A stretch of DNA of 64,000 nucleotides from Bryobacter sp. (GCA_022843625.1 JALHNH010000002.1:186001-250000), one strand, 5' to 3'. Positions 22,651 through 30,878 are shown, counted from the stretch's first letter. The notes: a model not told the origin generated them from the sequence alone. Numbers and translations are program-made.

Positions 22651-22907
22651 GCGGCATTCTTTTTCCTTGTGTTTCGGGGCAAAAGAATTTCGTCGGCCCA
22701 GGCACGTTCTTTTTTTGACAATGGGCCGCCTGTTTTGTCGAGAGCCTGGTTGAGTATTTCCTGCCAGCCTGCAGCATCGGACAGGGCAACGGCAACCGCG
22801 TGTTTGACGAAGGCGGAGACGTTGGCGGCTTGTCCTGCGGCAATTAGAGATTGAATCTCTTTGAGCTGGGCGTCGTCGATTGTGATGGTTAACTTGGTAG
22901 TCGCCAT
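22647..22907 (-). CDS. Antitoxin of the PIN toxin (ribbon-helix-helix type)
   Basis: The 86-residue product from the ATG at 22907 (an earlier ATG lies at 22919) starts MATTKLTITIDD, a typical ribbon strand. The helix QLKEIQSLIAAGQAANVSAFVKHAVAVAL follows, in line with short RHH antitoxins that bind DNA at the N-terminus and neutralise the toxin with the acidic or aromatic C-terminus (GWQEILNQALDKTGGPL). The stop overlaps the toxin's GTG start. Upstream, two TATGG direct repeats around the start could be operator half-sites, but this is uncertain. Confidence 0.8.
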   Translation of the reverse strand: MATTKLTITIDDAQLKEIQSLIAAGQAANVSAFVKHAVAVALSDAAGWQEILNQALDKTGGPLSKKERAWADEILLPRNTRKKNAA

Positions 22908-22982
22908 ACCAGAAACCATACCATGCGAGGCACTCTGGATTGTCATGGTGGATCGGTTTCAGTGTTGTATAGTGTAGGCCTG

Positions 22983-24428
22983 ATGCGCACGTATACCCGG
23001 CGAGGACTCCTCGCCTCAACCTCGTTGTTAGCTGCTGCAGGCGCAGCACCCAAACGCCTGATCGGCGTCACGATGATGCCCGAGTTCATTCAGAACGAAG
23101 GCATTGACGGTGTGCTTCGTAATCTGGTTGAGCGTGCCGGGGTGAACGCTGTGACCACGTCGCCATATGTGATGGAGCTTGCCGATGAGCGCACCGGCTC
23201 GCGTGAACCTCCTATCGATGCTGATGCCGGCAAGGTACGTTTGCTCGATCGACCGCTGTGGGGTAAGCGTGAGCTCTTCGTTCGAACGGCACCGAGCTTC
23301 GCCCACAATTTCAAGCTCTTCGAAGGGCTTCGATACCAGCCTGCACAGGCGAACGCTCTTACGCGGCAGCATGGAGGTCTGATCAAGGACTTCATTCGCG
23401 AAGCGCAGAGACGCAAGGTGAAGGTTTACTTTCAGGTGCAGGCGGCGATTCCTCCTGGCTACCGCGTTCAGTTTGGCGGCCCCAAGCCGGAAGATGCGCC
23501 GCGCTTGCCCGACGGTCGCATTCCGCCTCGGCGGCTCGCCAACAATGGCAGCTTGGGGAGCGTTGAGGTGCAGAACTATCTCTCGGCACTGATTCGCGAC
23601 ATCTTCAAGAACTATCCCGAGATTGACGGCCTGCGAATTGATTGGCCGGAGTACCCGCCTTACTTTCTCGATGACCTTTTTCTGGACTTTAGCGAGCACG
23701 CGGCTGGTGCGGCCAGCCGTGCGGGGCTTGATTTCAAGGGGGCACGCGCCAATGCCACTGAGTGGTACCAGCGTCTGCATGGCAAGCTAACCAACGCCAA
23801 TGTCGAAAAAGAGATTGAAGCCTTTGGCAAGCTGCGTGGCGGGGAGTGGGGCAAGCTGAAGCAGGTGATGTGCAGCACGCTGCTGAAGACCGCCCGCGAG
23901 GCTGTGGATCAGGCAGGCGGCAAAGACAAGGAACTGATCCCGAACGCTTTTCCGCCGCCATTTAATGAGTGGTCTGGCTTTACACCGCCTACCGCGCTTG
24001 CGGCTGGGTGCAACGGGGCGAGCGTCAAGTTCTACACGATGCACTGGCCGATGATGCTGCGCTTCTATTCTGAGGCTCTGCTCAAGGCCAATGCGGGACT
24101 GGACGAGCGCAAGCTTGTGCCTGCGCTTGCTGGCTGGCTGAAGCTTTCGGATGATGATCGCTATCGTACGTTGGCCGATTGCCGGTATCCCGAAACGGAC
24201 GAGCCGCATGCGCTTTGCCAACGGCGTATCGCGGAGAAATTTCGCGCGGCTCGAATCAACACCCGCGACTTTACTGTGTATGGGCTGGCGCATGGCTATG
24301 GGCCGGTGGATGATTTCGCGGCGCGGTTGCGTGCGGTGCACCAGGCGTCACAGGGCAAGCTCTGGATCAATCGCTACGGTTATCTGAGCGATGCGAAGTT
24401 GGAGCGCATTCGCGAGGTGTGTCGCTAG
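22983..24428 (+). CDS. TAT-exported protein, predicted TIM-barrel (glycosidase-like)
   Basis: The start is placed at the ATG at 22983, giving a twin-arginine signal (YTRRGLLASTSLLAAAGA) on a 481-residue protein. The body reads like a glycosidase TIM barrel: a strand with VNAVTTSPYVMELAD, KVKVYFQVQAAIP, a strand-loop DGLRIDWPEYPPYF that places an Asp/Glu at the barrel end, ELIPNAFPPPFNEWSGF, and LVPALAGWLKLSDDDRY. The family is not one I recognise by name, and catalytic residues are inferred only from position. The stop overlaps the next gene by one base. The gene starts about 75 bases from the divergent toxin-antitoxin operon. Confidence 0.65.
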   Translation: MRTYTRRGLLASTSLLAAAGAAPKRLIGVTMMPEFIQNEGIDGVLRNLVERAGVNAVTTSPYVMELADERTGSREPPIDADAGKVRLLDRPLWGKRELFVRTAPSFAHNFKLFEGLRYQPAQANALTRQHGGLIKDFIREAQRRKVKVYFQVQAAIPPGYRVQFGGPKPEDAPRLPDGRIPPRRLANNGSLGSVEVQNYLSALIRDIFKNYPEIDGLRIDWPEYPPYFLDDLFLDFSEHAAGAASRAGLDFKGARANATEWYQRLHGKLTNANVEKEIEAFGKLRGGEWGKLKQVMCSTLLKTAREAVDQAGGKDKELIPNAFPPPFNEWSGFTPPTALAAGCNGASVKFYTMHWPMMLRFYSEALLKANAGLDERKLVPALAGWLKLSDDDRYRTLADCRYPETDEPHALCQRRIAEKFRAARINTRDFTVYGLAHGYGPVDDFAARLRAVHQASQGKLWINRYGYLSDAKLERIREVCR

Positions 24429-24781
24429 TGTCGATGAAGGACTATGAGATATGGCTGAAGGCAACGCGTGAACAACTGGCCGCCGCTGTGGCCAAGGCCG
24501 AGCCCTTGGTTGCAGAGGGCCAATATGACGAAGCCGAGCGTTTGGTGCGTGCGGTAAATAGCGACATCTACGGAGCTGTGGCGCTGGGTGAGCTGTTCAC
24601 GCGCGCTCTCGGCCGCTGTGAGCGGCGTGGTTACCGGGCCGAAGCGCTGTATGGGCGTGCGTTGCGCTGGCGTAGCGCCTGGCCTGGTATTCACACAAGC
24701 GAAGAGGCAGCTGCCGAGCGTGCGCATGTGGAAGAGGTGAGTCAAGAGTTGAAGGCGCTGATCGAATCGCTGCCAGAATGA
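24428..24781 (+). CDS. Hypothetical helical protein, 117 residues
   Basis: A small, all-helical, charged protein (VSMKDYEIWLKATREQL, AEPLVAEGQYDEAERLVRAV, TRALGRCERRGYRAEALYGR) with a TPR-like or coiled character and no signal peptide. The start used is the GTG at 24428, which overlaps the stop of 22983-24428 in a TAGTG and has GAGGTG 8 bases upstream; ATG 24434 is an alternative. Because the frame, spacing and RBS all tie it to the exported TIM-barrel gene, the two are probably co-expressed. No function can be named. Confidence 0.6.
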   Translation: MSMKDYEIWLKATREQLAAAVAKAEPLVAEGQYDEAERLVRAVNSDIYGAVALGELFTRALGRCERRGYRAEALYGRALRWRSAWPGIHTSEEAAAERAHVEEVSQELKALIESLPE

Positions 24782-24788
24782 GTGTCAA

Positions 24789-26255
24789 CTATTGGACGAC
24801 CGGGATTACTACTCCGGTTGGGGATGAAGTTCCATTGATCGTGATCTGGAGTTCGTAGTCCCCATTGGCGAGGGGTGGCACCTGAAAGCCGACGATGTAG
24901 ACTCCGGCGAAGCTAGAGAGGCCTACGTAGAGCGGGTTGAGTGTGGCAGTACCGAGGCGCAGGTTGACTGTGCCGGAGACTGGATGGCCGCCGTCTCGGG
25001 CCGGCGGGATGGTGCCCGCTGGAAGGTTGGGGCTGGTTTGGCCCATGCCCATGCCGTAGGCAATCACGAAATCGCCGGGGCGGGCGGGACGGACTGCTAT
25101 GCCGTTGATGCTGGTGACGCCAAAGAGGTCTGCAGGGGCGATGTAGGCGCTGTTGTCCGCAGTGAGGGCAGCGATGTAGCGGCGGTTGCGCTGATCGTAG
25201 GTGAAGAAAGCAGGATTGACCGCCCGGGCTTGTGCTGGGACGGCGGTGCTGCGGACACCATTGCGTTCCACGACAATGCTGACGTTGCCGGGGACGATGG
25301 TGTCGGGAGCGATGGCATTGATCTGGCCGGGTGAGGTGAAGGAGATAAAGGCAGGGCGGTCGTTGATCAGGACGCGTGTGCCATTGAGGGTGGTGGGGGC
25401 GTTTGAGCCATCGAAGCGACCGGTCCAGTCGCTGGTGGCGTCACTGAGGGCTGAGCCGAGGATAGAGAAGAAAGCACCGGGGGCAATGGGAGTGTTTTCA
25501 GAGAAGGTGGCACCGTTGCGGACGCCTGCAGTGGTGAAGGAGGGGGCAGTTGCGCCAACCGAATTGCTAAAGGGGTTGGCAGCGAGGTCGCGGACTTCGG
25601 AGTCGGACAGCGCATTGGTGTAGGCGCGGAGGAGGGCGACGCGGGCAGAGGCAAAGTCAGTGGTTGAAGTGTCTGTGGTGTTGTCGAGAAAGAAGTTGAC
25701 AATGCGGTCTGGGGTGCTGAGGTTCATCGATGTAGTGAGGAGGTTGATGTCGAGGGTGCCGTTGATGTAGAGGCGAGCGCGGCCGTCGGTAACAGTGAGC
25801 ACCATATGCACGTAAGGTCCGTTTGGAGAGGTAGCAGTCCCTGTGGTGAGGCGAGAGAATTCCCATCTGTTGCTGGGGTTTATGTAGAGGCCACGGTCAG
25901 AACTGCGGTTCTGATTATCGAAGACGCGGCGCCAGGAATTGGGCCGGTCTGTAAAGGCGAAGAGCATCTCGAAGGAGTAGGCGTTGGGGTTGACGAGATT
26001 GGTTGTGTTGAGAGAGAGGCCGGCGTTCTGGCCTGGGTTTAGACTCTGCAGATCGTATACCGTGCGCTGCTGACCAAGGACCGTGTCGGTGAGGAAGGAA
26101 TTGGTGCCGCGGGGATTGACGGCGGTGAGCGCAGGAGCCGAGGACTGGGTGGCGCTGAGGGAGTTCTGGAAGTTGTAGGTGGCGACCAGAGCGGCAGATT
26201 GGGAATAGAGAGCGGCAGGAAGGAGAAGTGCGGCGATGCAGATGGAAATTTTCAT
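24789..26255 (-). CDS. Secreted LamG-like + TIGR03437-type protein
   Basis: From the ATG at 26255 the 488-residue product has a signal peptide (MKISICIAALLLPAALYSQS). The N-terminal half is a concanavalin-A-like jellyroll of the LamG/pentraxin type (FEMLFAFTDRPNSWRRVFDNQN, MVLTVTDGRARLYINGTLD). The C-terminal half, from about 235, is the TIGR03437-type domain with RNGATFSENTPIAPGAFFSI, the NAIAPDTIVPGNVSIVVERNG strand pair and VIAYGMGMGQTSPNLPAG. That domain is abundant in Solibacter-type genomes and its function is unknown. A cell-surface carbohydrate- or matrix-binding role is inferred. The upstream SD is weak. Confidence 0.85.
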   Translation of the reverse strand: MKISICIAALLLPAALYSQSAALVATYNFQNSLSATQSSAPALTAVNPRGTNSFLTDTVLGQQRTVYDLQSLNPGQNAGLSLNTTNLVNPNAYSFEMLFAFTDRPNSWRRVFDNQNRSSDRGLYINPSNRWEFSRLTTGTATSPNGPYVHMVLTVTDGRARLYINGTLDINLLTTSMNLSTPDRIVNFFLDNTTDTSTTDFASARVALLRAYTNALSDSEVRDLAANPFSNSVGATAPSFTTAGVRNGATFSENTPIAPGAFFSILGSALSDATSDWTGRFDGSNAPTTLNGTRVLINDRPAFISFTSPGQINAIAPDTIVPGNVSIVVERNGVRSTAVPAQARAVNPAFFTYDQRNRRYIAALTADNSAYIAPADLFGVTSINGIAVRPARPGDFVIAYGMGMGQTSPNLPAGTIPPARDGGHPVSGTVNLRLGTATLNPLYVGLSSFAGVYIVGFQVPPLANGDYELQITINGTSSPTGVVIPVVQ

Positions 26256-26302
26256 ACTCAATTGATCCAACGGAATCGCGGCGGAAAGCGGCTCAATGTT
26301 TT

Positions 26303-26692
26303 TTAGATTTTGTTTGGGATGACGGCGATGGCTTCTACTTCGATTAACGCCTCTGGTGGGTAAAGCTCGGCGACACCGGCGAGCGTGTTGGCCGGGGGGT
26401 GCTGCTGATTGTAGTACCGGGCTCTGATCTCACGGATGATTGGAAGAGATTCGGCTTGCAGATTTTTGACGTACCAGTTGATTTTGACAACATGGTCGAA
26501 AGTGGCACCAGCGGCGGCGAGGGCGTTTTTCAAATTGAGCAGGGCTTGCTCGGTCTGGACGCGGAGGTCGCCTTCGCCAATAATCTGCCCATCCTGATCG
26601 ACTGAGATTTGCCCGGAGACGAAGACCATTGTTCCGGGTTGGGCAGTGACGAACTGGTTGTAGCCGTTGGCTGGAGGGAGAGTCTGAGACAT
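26303..26692 (-). CDS. RidA family protein (cytoplasmic)
   Basis: A 129-residue YjgF/YER057c/UK114-fold protein: PPANGYNQFVTAQPGTMVFVSGQISVD at the start, then QTEQALLNLKNALAAAGATFDHVVKINWYVKN, and PPANTLAGVAELYPPEALIEVEAIAVIP at the end. RidA enzymes deaminate reactive 2-aminoacrylate-type enamines. The catalytic Arg of RidA proper (in the RVEIE/ARVCV region) is not seen: the pattern before IEVEA lacks it, so it could belong to a non-deaminating subgroup. It is the second of two adjacent RidA-type genes, with only one base between this start and the stop of 26694-27134. Confidence 0.9.
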   Translation of the reverse strand: MSQTLPPANGYNQFVTAQPGTMVFVSGQISVDQDGQIIGEGDLRVQTEQALLNLKNALAAAGATFDHVVKINWYVKNLQAESLPIIREIRARYYNQQHPPANTLAGVAELYPPEALIEVEAIAVIPNKI

Positions 26693-26693
26693 T

Positions 26694-27134
26694 TTATTTC
26701 TTCTCCGGGATGACAGCGATGGCTTCTACTTCGATGAGGACGTCAGCGAGGAAGAGTTCTGAGACGCCGGCGAGAGTGCTAGCGGGCGGGTTGGTTTTGT
26801 TGAGGTAGCGGGCGCGAACTTCGCGGATTATGGGGAGCTGATCGGTTTTGAAGTTTTTGACGTACCAGTTCAGTTTGACGACGTGGGAGAAGTCGGCTCC
26901 GGCTGCGGCGAGGGCGGCTTTAAGGTTGAGCATCGCTTGTTCGGTTTGTGCCTTGAGGTCGCCGATGCCTATGACTTTGCCTTCTTTGTTCATCGCCACC
27001 TGGCCGGAGATAAAGACCATCTTGCCGGGTTTGGTTGCAACTACGTGGCTGTAGCCGTTGGCCGGCGGGAGGTCTTTCGATTGTGGGTATTCGGTCTGGG
27101 CCAGGGCGAGGAGCAGAACTGAAGCGGCGAGCAT
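26694..27134 (-). CDS. RidA family protein with signal peptide
   Basis: A 146-residue RidA-fold protein, clearly a paralogue of the next gene (KLNWYVKNFKTDQLPIIREVRAR versus KINWYVKNLQAESLPIIREIRAR), but with a hydrophobic N-terminal signal (MLAASVLLLALAQTEYPQS) absent from the other copy. The conserved Arg preceding IEVEA is also lacking here. An exported RidA-type protein next to a cytoplasmic copy suggests a tandem duplication with one copy retargeted to the periplasm. The gene lies upstream of 26303-26692 on the same strand and is probably co-transcribed with it. Confidence 0.88.
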   Translation of the reverse strand: MLAASVLLLALAQTEYPQSKDLPPANGYSHVVATKPGKMVFISGQVAMNKEGKVIGIGDLKAQTEQAMLNLKAALAAAGADFSHVVKLNWYVKNFKTDQLPIIREVRARYLNKTNPPASTLAGVSELFLADVLIEVEAIAVIPEKK

Positions 27135-27165
27135 ATGTTGATATTACCTGTTTTACACGGAGGTT

Positions 27166-27173
27166 GTGTACAC
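27166..27173. promoter_or_regulatory. GTGTACAC palindrome before the vapB-like start
   Basis: A perfect 8-base palindrome, GTGTACAC, lies between the GGAGG ribosome-binding site (27159-27163) and the ATG at 27175. RHH antitoxins usually bind palindromes in their own promoter, so this is a natural operator candidate, and binding there would also mask the ribosome-binding site. Assigned from position only. Confidence 0.4.
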
Positions 27174-27174
27174 T

Positions 27175-27405
27175 ATGGTCGTGCGAAATATTACTTTTTC
27201 TGCAAGCGAAGAACTAATTGAACAAGCGAGGGCTGTGGCTGCGCGGAACCGGCGGAGTTTGAATGATGAATTCCGCGACTGGCTGGCGAATTATGCCGAG
27301 GAGGGGCGCAAAACTGAGCTTAGTTTTCGCGAGGTGGTGTCGCAGTTGAAGGATGTGAAAGTGACACGGAAGTATTCGCGGGAGGAGATGAATGAAAGGC
27401 GCTAA
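27175..27405 (+). CDS. VapB-type antitoxin (ribbon-helix-helix)
   Basis: The 76-residue product starts MVVRNITFSASEELIEQARAVAARNRRSLNDEFRDWLANYAEE, a typical ribbon-helix-helix: one strand (VRNITFSA) followed by two helices with basic residues. The C-terminal part (ELSFREVVSQLKDVKVTRKYSREEM) would wrap the toxin. The ATG at 27175 is preferred over the GTG at 27166 because GGAGG lies 11 bases upstream of the former and too close to the latter. The end overlaps the PIN toxin start by 14 bases, so the pair is translationally coupled. Confidence 0.82.
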   Translation: MVVRNITFSASEELIEQARAVAARNRRSLNDEFRDWLANYAEEGRKTELSFREVVSQLKDVKVTRKYSREEMNERR

Positions 27406-27823
27406 GGTATTCTTCGATACCAATGTGCTGATCTATGTCTTCGACAAAACTTCAAAGAAGAAGGCCAAGCTGGCGACGGAGTTGATCGATTCGGCAACTC
27501 GTGAGGGACGTGGAGTGCTGAGCATTCAGGTGATTCAGGAGTTTGTGAATATCATGCGGCGCGGTCAGAAGCCGCTGATGAGCGTGGCGCAGTGCAGGGT
27601 TTTTCTAGGTGTGCTGACGGAACGCTTTGAACTGGTTCGCCAAACCCCAGATCTCTTGACTCGTGGCTTGCATGTTCACGAGGCATTTCAGATCTCCTGG
27701 TATGACTCATTGATCGTCGCAGCTGCTCAGGCTGGCGGATGCGAAGTGCTGTATTCAGAGGATTTGTCGCATGGACAGGCTTATGGGAGCGTTCGGGTGC
27801 TGAACCCGTTTGTTGGAGTCTAG
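27392..27823 (+). CDS. VapC-type PIN-domain toxin
   Basis: A 143-residue PIN protein with the full acidic set: AKVFFDTNVLIYVFDKTS (first Asp), LSIQVIQEFVNIMR (Glu), then WYDSLIVAAAQAGGCEVLYSEDLSHG (final Asps). VapC enzymes are Mg-dependent ribonucleases that usually cut tRNA or the sarcin-ricin loop. It is coupled to the VapB-type gene upstream. The last 4 bases overlap the convergent SelO gene. This is the second PIN-type toxin-antitoxin pair in 5 kb and is unlike the pair at 22273-22907, which uses a different PIN subfamily. Confidence 0.88.
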   Translation: MKGAKVFFDTNVLIYVFDKTSKKKAKLATELIDSATREGRGVLSIQVIQEFVNIMRRGQKPLMSVAQCRVFLGVLTERFELVRQTPDLLTRGLHVHEAFQISWYDSLIVAAAQAGGCEVLYSEDLSHGQAYGSVRVLNPFVGV

Positions 27824-29223
27824 GTGCCGCAGAAGGTTCGGTAGGGTTCGCTTTCAAGTGGGGCGGGTTGGGTGTAGGCTTCGAGACCCGGGCGTTCGGT
27901 GAAGGGCTGAGTGATCACTTCGAGGAGAGTCTCGAAGGGTTCGAGATTGTTCTGCTCTGTGGCGGCTGCCAGAGCGGCTTCTACCCGATGGTTGCGGAGG
28001 ATGTAGAGGGGGTTGTTCTGGAGGATGAGGGCGGGGTCTGGGTTGCGCTCTTGCCATGCTTCTGCCCATGCTTCTGAGGGGCTGCGTTTTTCGGCCAGTG
28101 AGCGGAAGGCAAGTGTGTAGTCTATGTTCTGCCCGTCCATGGCGGCGAGGAAGCCGGTGGCGAGGAGGAGATCGCCGGGTTGGGGTTCTCCTTTCAGGCC
28201 TAGTTTGGCTCGCATTCCTTCGAGCCAATAGTGGTCGTAGAGATCGGTGAAGTTGTTGACGGCGTTGGTGGCCTTTTCGATTGCGACTTTGTCGTCATTG
28301 TCGATCAGAGGGAGCAGGGTTTCGGCCAGGCGGGCGAGATTCCAGCGCGCGATGACGGGTTGGTTTGCGAAGGCGTAGCGGCCTTGACGGTCTATGGAAC
28401 TGAATACGGTGCTGGGGCTGTAGCGGTCCATGAAGGCGCATGGGCCATAGTCTATGGTTTCGCCGGAGATGGCCATATTGTCGGTGTTCATTACGCCGTG
28501 GATGAAGCCGACGTGGACCCATTTCGCGATGAGCGAAGCTTGTCTGTCACAGACGGAATTGAGGAATGCGAGGTACGGGTTGGGATCTTTGGCAAGCTCA
28601 GGGTAATGGCGGGCGATCGAGTAATCGGCGAGTTTTTTGACCTTGTCGTAGGCCTGGCGGGCGGCGAAGAACTGGAAGGTGCCGACCCGGATATGGCTAG
28701 AGGCAACGCGGGTGAGGACTGCGCCGGGGAGGCGCGTTTCGCGGAAAACGGGTTGTCCGGTGGCGACCGCAGCAAGTGCGCGCGTAGTGGGGATGCCAAG
28801 TGCATGCATGCCTTCACCCATCAGATATTCACGGAGGACCGGGCCGACGGCAGCTTTGCCGTCACCGCCGCGAGAGAAGGCAGTGCGCCCGGAGCCTTTG
28901 AGCTGGATGTCGCGACGTTGGCCGTGAATGTCGATGACTTCGCCTAACAGGAGGGCGCGCCCGTCGCCGAGTTGTGGGACGAAGTTGCCGAACTGATGGC
29001 CGGCGTAGGCTTGGGCGATGACGGTTGCGCCTTCGGGGGGCTGGTTGCCAGAGAAGATTTCGGCGGCGTTGAGTTGGTCGGGGTCGAGGCCTAGTTCTAT
29101 CGCCAGGGCGGTGTTGAGTTTGAGAAGTTTGGGGGCGGGGGCGGGGTCGGCGTGGCCTGGGGCATAGAAGCCTTCGAGATCTTTTGCGTAGGTGTTGTCG
29201 AAGTTGAAGCTGGTTACTGCCAT
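27820..29223 (-). CDS. selO: Protein adenylyltransferase SelO (YdiU family)
   Basis: A 467-residue SelO/YdiU pseudokinase that transfers AMP from ATP to Ser/Thr/Tyr of target proteins. Visible family features are FNFDNTYAKDLEGFY at the start, YAGHQFGNFVPQLGDGRALL, QLKGSGRTAFSRGGDGKAA, LREYLMGEGMHALGIPTTRA, the HGVMNTDNMAISGETIDYGPCAFMD catalytic and metal-binding stretch, and the conserved Cys of the C-terminal tail (YRTFCGT), which bacterial members keep in place of selenocysteine. The gene is a single unit, since its neighbours upstream (amidase) and downstream (toxin) are unrelated or convergent. Confidence 0.95.
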   Translation of the reverse strand: MAVTSFNFDNTYAKDLEGFYAPGHADPAPAPKLLKLNTALAIELGLDPDQLNAAEIFSGNQPPEGATVIAQAYAGHQFGNFVPQLGDGRALLLGEVIDIHGQRRDIQLKGSGRTAFSRGGDGKAAVGPVLREYLMGEGMHALGIPTTRALAAVATGQPVFRETRLPGAVLTRVASSHIRVGTFQFFAARQAYDKVKKLADYSIARHYPELAKDPNPYLAFLNSVCDRQASLIAKWVHVGFIHGVMNTDNMAISGETIDYGPCAFMDRYSPSTVFSSIDRQGRYAFANQPVIARWNLARLAETLLPLIDNDDKVAIEKATNAVNNFTDLYDHYWLEGMRAKLGLKGEPQPGDLLLATGFLAAMDGQNIDYTLAFRSLAEKRSPSEAWAEAWQERNPDPALILQNNPLYILRNHRVEAALAAATEQNNLEPFETLLEVITQPFTERPGLEAYTQPAPLESEPYRTFCGT

Positions 29224-29342
29224 GAAATTTGAGTATGAACTACAAGTGACTTGATTCCCAAGGCTCGGGGTGAGTCTGCGTGATCCTCAGCTTAGAGAGA
29301 TTCACTCTCGCAGAGTGTTGCGATTTACTAGCCGAAGGCAAG

Positions 29343-30815
29343 CTATGCCGTAGGGAGAAGTGGACGCTTCTTCGAGATGGTTGTGACTTGCTCGTAGGCG
29401 TGGGCAATTTGGAGGACGCTGAAGTCGCTGTTGTGGCGGCCGACGATCTGGATGCCTACCGGGAGACCTTCCGGGGTGAAGCCTGCCGGGACTGAGATGG
29501 CTGGATTGCCTGTCACCGAGATGAACCAACAGGAGCGCATCCAGTCGATGTAGTTGTCGAACTTCACTCCATTGATCGAAGTTGGGTAGGGAGTCTTGAC
29601 ATCGAAGGCCGGGAGCTGCGTGGTAGGCAGGATGAAGTAATCGTATTTGTCGAGGAAGGTCTGGAAGTGTTGCCAGACCTGGCCGTGGAGTTGTTCGGCT
29701 TTGGCGATGTCTGGGCCGGTGAGCCTGAGTCCGTCTTCTACTTCTTTGAGGAGCGTGTCTTTGTATGCGGCGCGCTGGGTGCGGATGCGCTCGCCGTGGT
29801 TGGCGGCGGAGTTCCAGGCGCGGAGGGTTTTGAAGGCGAAGTCAGCGCCGGTGAAGTCTGGCTCGGCTTCTTCTATGATGCATCCGAGGGATTCGAAGAC
29901 TTTGCGTTGGGCGTCGATCACAGCTAGAGTGCGGGGATCGAAGGGGTTGCCGTTGAGGTCTTTAAACCAGGCGATGCGGGTGCCTTTGAAGGTCTTGCTC
30001 AAAGGTTGTCGGAAGGTGGAGCCGGGTTCGGGAAGGGAGTTGGGGGCTTTGGAATCGGGCCCCGCGATGGCGCTCAGCAGCAGGGCGAGATCAGCTACGC
30101 TGCGGGCCATTGGGCCTGCCGTGCTGAGGGTGAACCAGGGGAAGAGAGCGCCCCTGGCTGGGACACGACCAATAGAGGGACGGAAACCAACGATGTTGCA
30201 GAAGGAGGCAGGGTTGCGCAAGGAGCCGCCCATGTCGCTGCCGTCTGCAATCGGGATCATACCTGAGGCCAGGGCAACGGCTGCGCCGCCGCTCGAGCCG
30301 CCGCAGGTCTTGGTGGTGTCATAAGGGTTGAGGGTTGCGCCGAAGATTGTGTTGAAGGTCTGTGAGCCAGCGCCGAATTCCGGGGTGTTGGTTTTGCCAA
30401 TGGTGATTGCGCCTGCTGCCTGGAGACGGTCGATGATGAGGTCGTTTGTGGTGGGGATGTTGTCTTTAAAAAGAGGGGAGCCGAAGGTGGTGCGGATGCC
30501 TTTGGTGTTGACGAGGTCTTTGTGCGCGATGGGGAGGCCGTGGAGTGGGCCCAGGGGTTTGCGTTTGGCTTGTTGTTCGTCAGCGAGTTTGGCAGCTAGC
30601 TGGGCCTGATCGATGGAGAGGGTGACGATTGCGTTGAGCTTGGGATTGGCTCTATCGATTTGTTTGAGGTGGGCGGCCAGACATTCTCGGGCGGAGAGTT
30701 TTTTTGATTTGATGAGTTGAGCGAGGTCGTTGGCGCTGCGGAAGCAGAGTTCGTCGGAGGGCGCGGCGTAGAGAGCGGCAGCGGCAGGGAGGATGGCTTC
30801 GCGGCGGGTGAACAT
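29343..30815 (-). CDS. Amidase (amidase-signature family), TAT or Sec exported
   Basis: From the ATG at 30815 the 490-residue product has an exporter-like N-terminus (MFTRREAILPAAAALYAA). It shows the complete amidase-signature triad: Lys99 in GLPIAHKDL, cis-Ser174 in CGGSSGG and nucleophile Ser198 in DMGGSLRNPA. The C-terminal region (FDVKTPYPTSINGVKFDNY, then GNPAISVPAGFTPEGLPVGIQIV) also matches. The family hydrolyses amides with varied substrates; GatA is excluded because no gatB or gatC is adjacent and there is a signal. The gap of 119 bases to SelO holds a CACTCT/AGAGTG inverted repeat at 29303-29317 but no T-run. Confidence 0.92.
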   Translation of the reverse strand: MFTRREAILPAAAALYAAPSDELCFRSANDLAQLIKSKKLSARECLAAHLKQIDRANPKLNAIVTLSIDQAQLAAKLADEQQAKRKPLGPLHGLPIAHKDLVNTKGIRTTFGSPLFKDNIPTTNDLIIDRLQAAGAITIGKTNTPEFGAGSQTFNTIFGATLNPYDTTKTCGGSSGGAAVALASGMIPIADGSDMGGSLRNPASFCNIVGFRPSIGRVPARGALFPWFTLSTAGPMARSVADLALLLSAIAGPDSKAPNSLPEPGSTFRQPLSKTFKGTRIAWFKDLNGNPFDPRTLAVIDAQRKVFESLGCIIEEAEPDFTGADFAFKTLRAWNSAANHGERIRTQRAAYKDTLLKEVEDGLRLTGPDIAKAEQLHGQVWQHFQTFLDKYDYFILPTTQLPAFDVKTPYPTSINGVKFDNYIDWMRSCWFISVTGNPAISVPAGFTPEGLPVGIQIVGRHNSDFSVLQIAHAYEQVTTISKKRPLLPTA

Positions 30816-30831
30816 TGCTTCAAAGCTTAAC

Positions 30832-30866
30832 AAAAAAGGGCGCCAGCCTTACGGCCAGCGCCCTTC
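30832..30866 (-). terminator. Rho-independent terminator of the hslVU operon
   Basis: Read on the minus strand, AAGGGCGC and GCGCCCTT form an 8-base stem around a partly paired 14-base loop and are followed by a run of six T. It starts 13 bases beyond the stop of the Dabb-domain gene and ends just before the amidase start, so it closes the seven-gene operon 35907-30879. Confidence 0.85.
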
Positions 30867-30878
30867 TTCTCAATTGGA

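Noticed and set aside
22651..23049. Upstream extension of the PIN toxin frame to 258 codons
   Set aside because: It overlaps the antitoxin gene in another frame; the GTG at 22650 in a GTGA overlap gives the normal 125-residue toxin.
29303..29317. CACTCT/AGAGTG inverted repeat as a terminator for the amidase gene
   Set aside because: It is a short 6-base stem with no T-run on either strand, so I cannot support a terminator.
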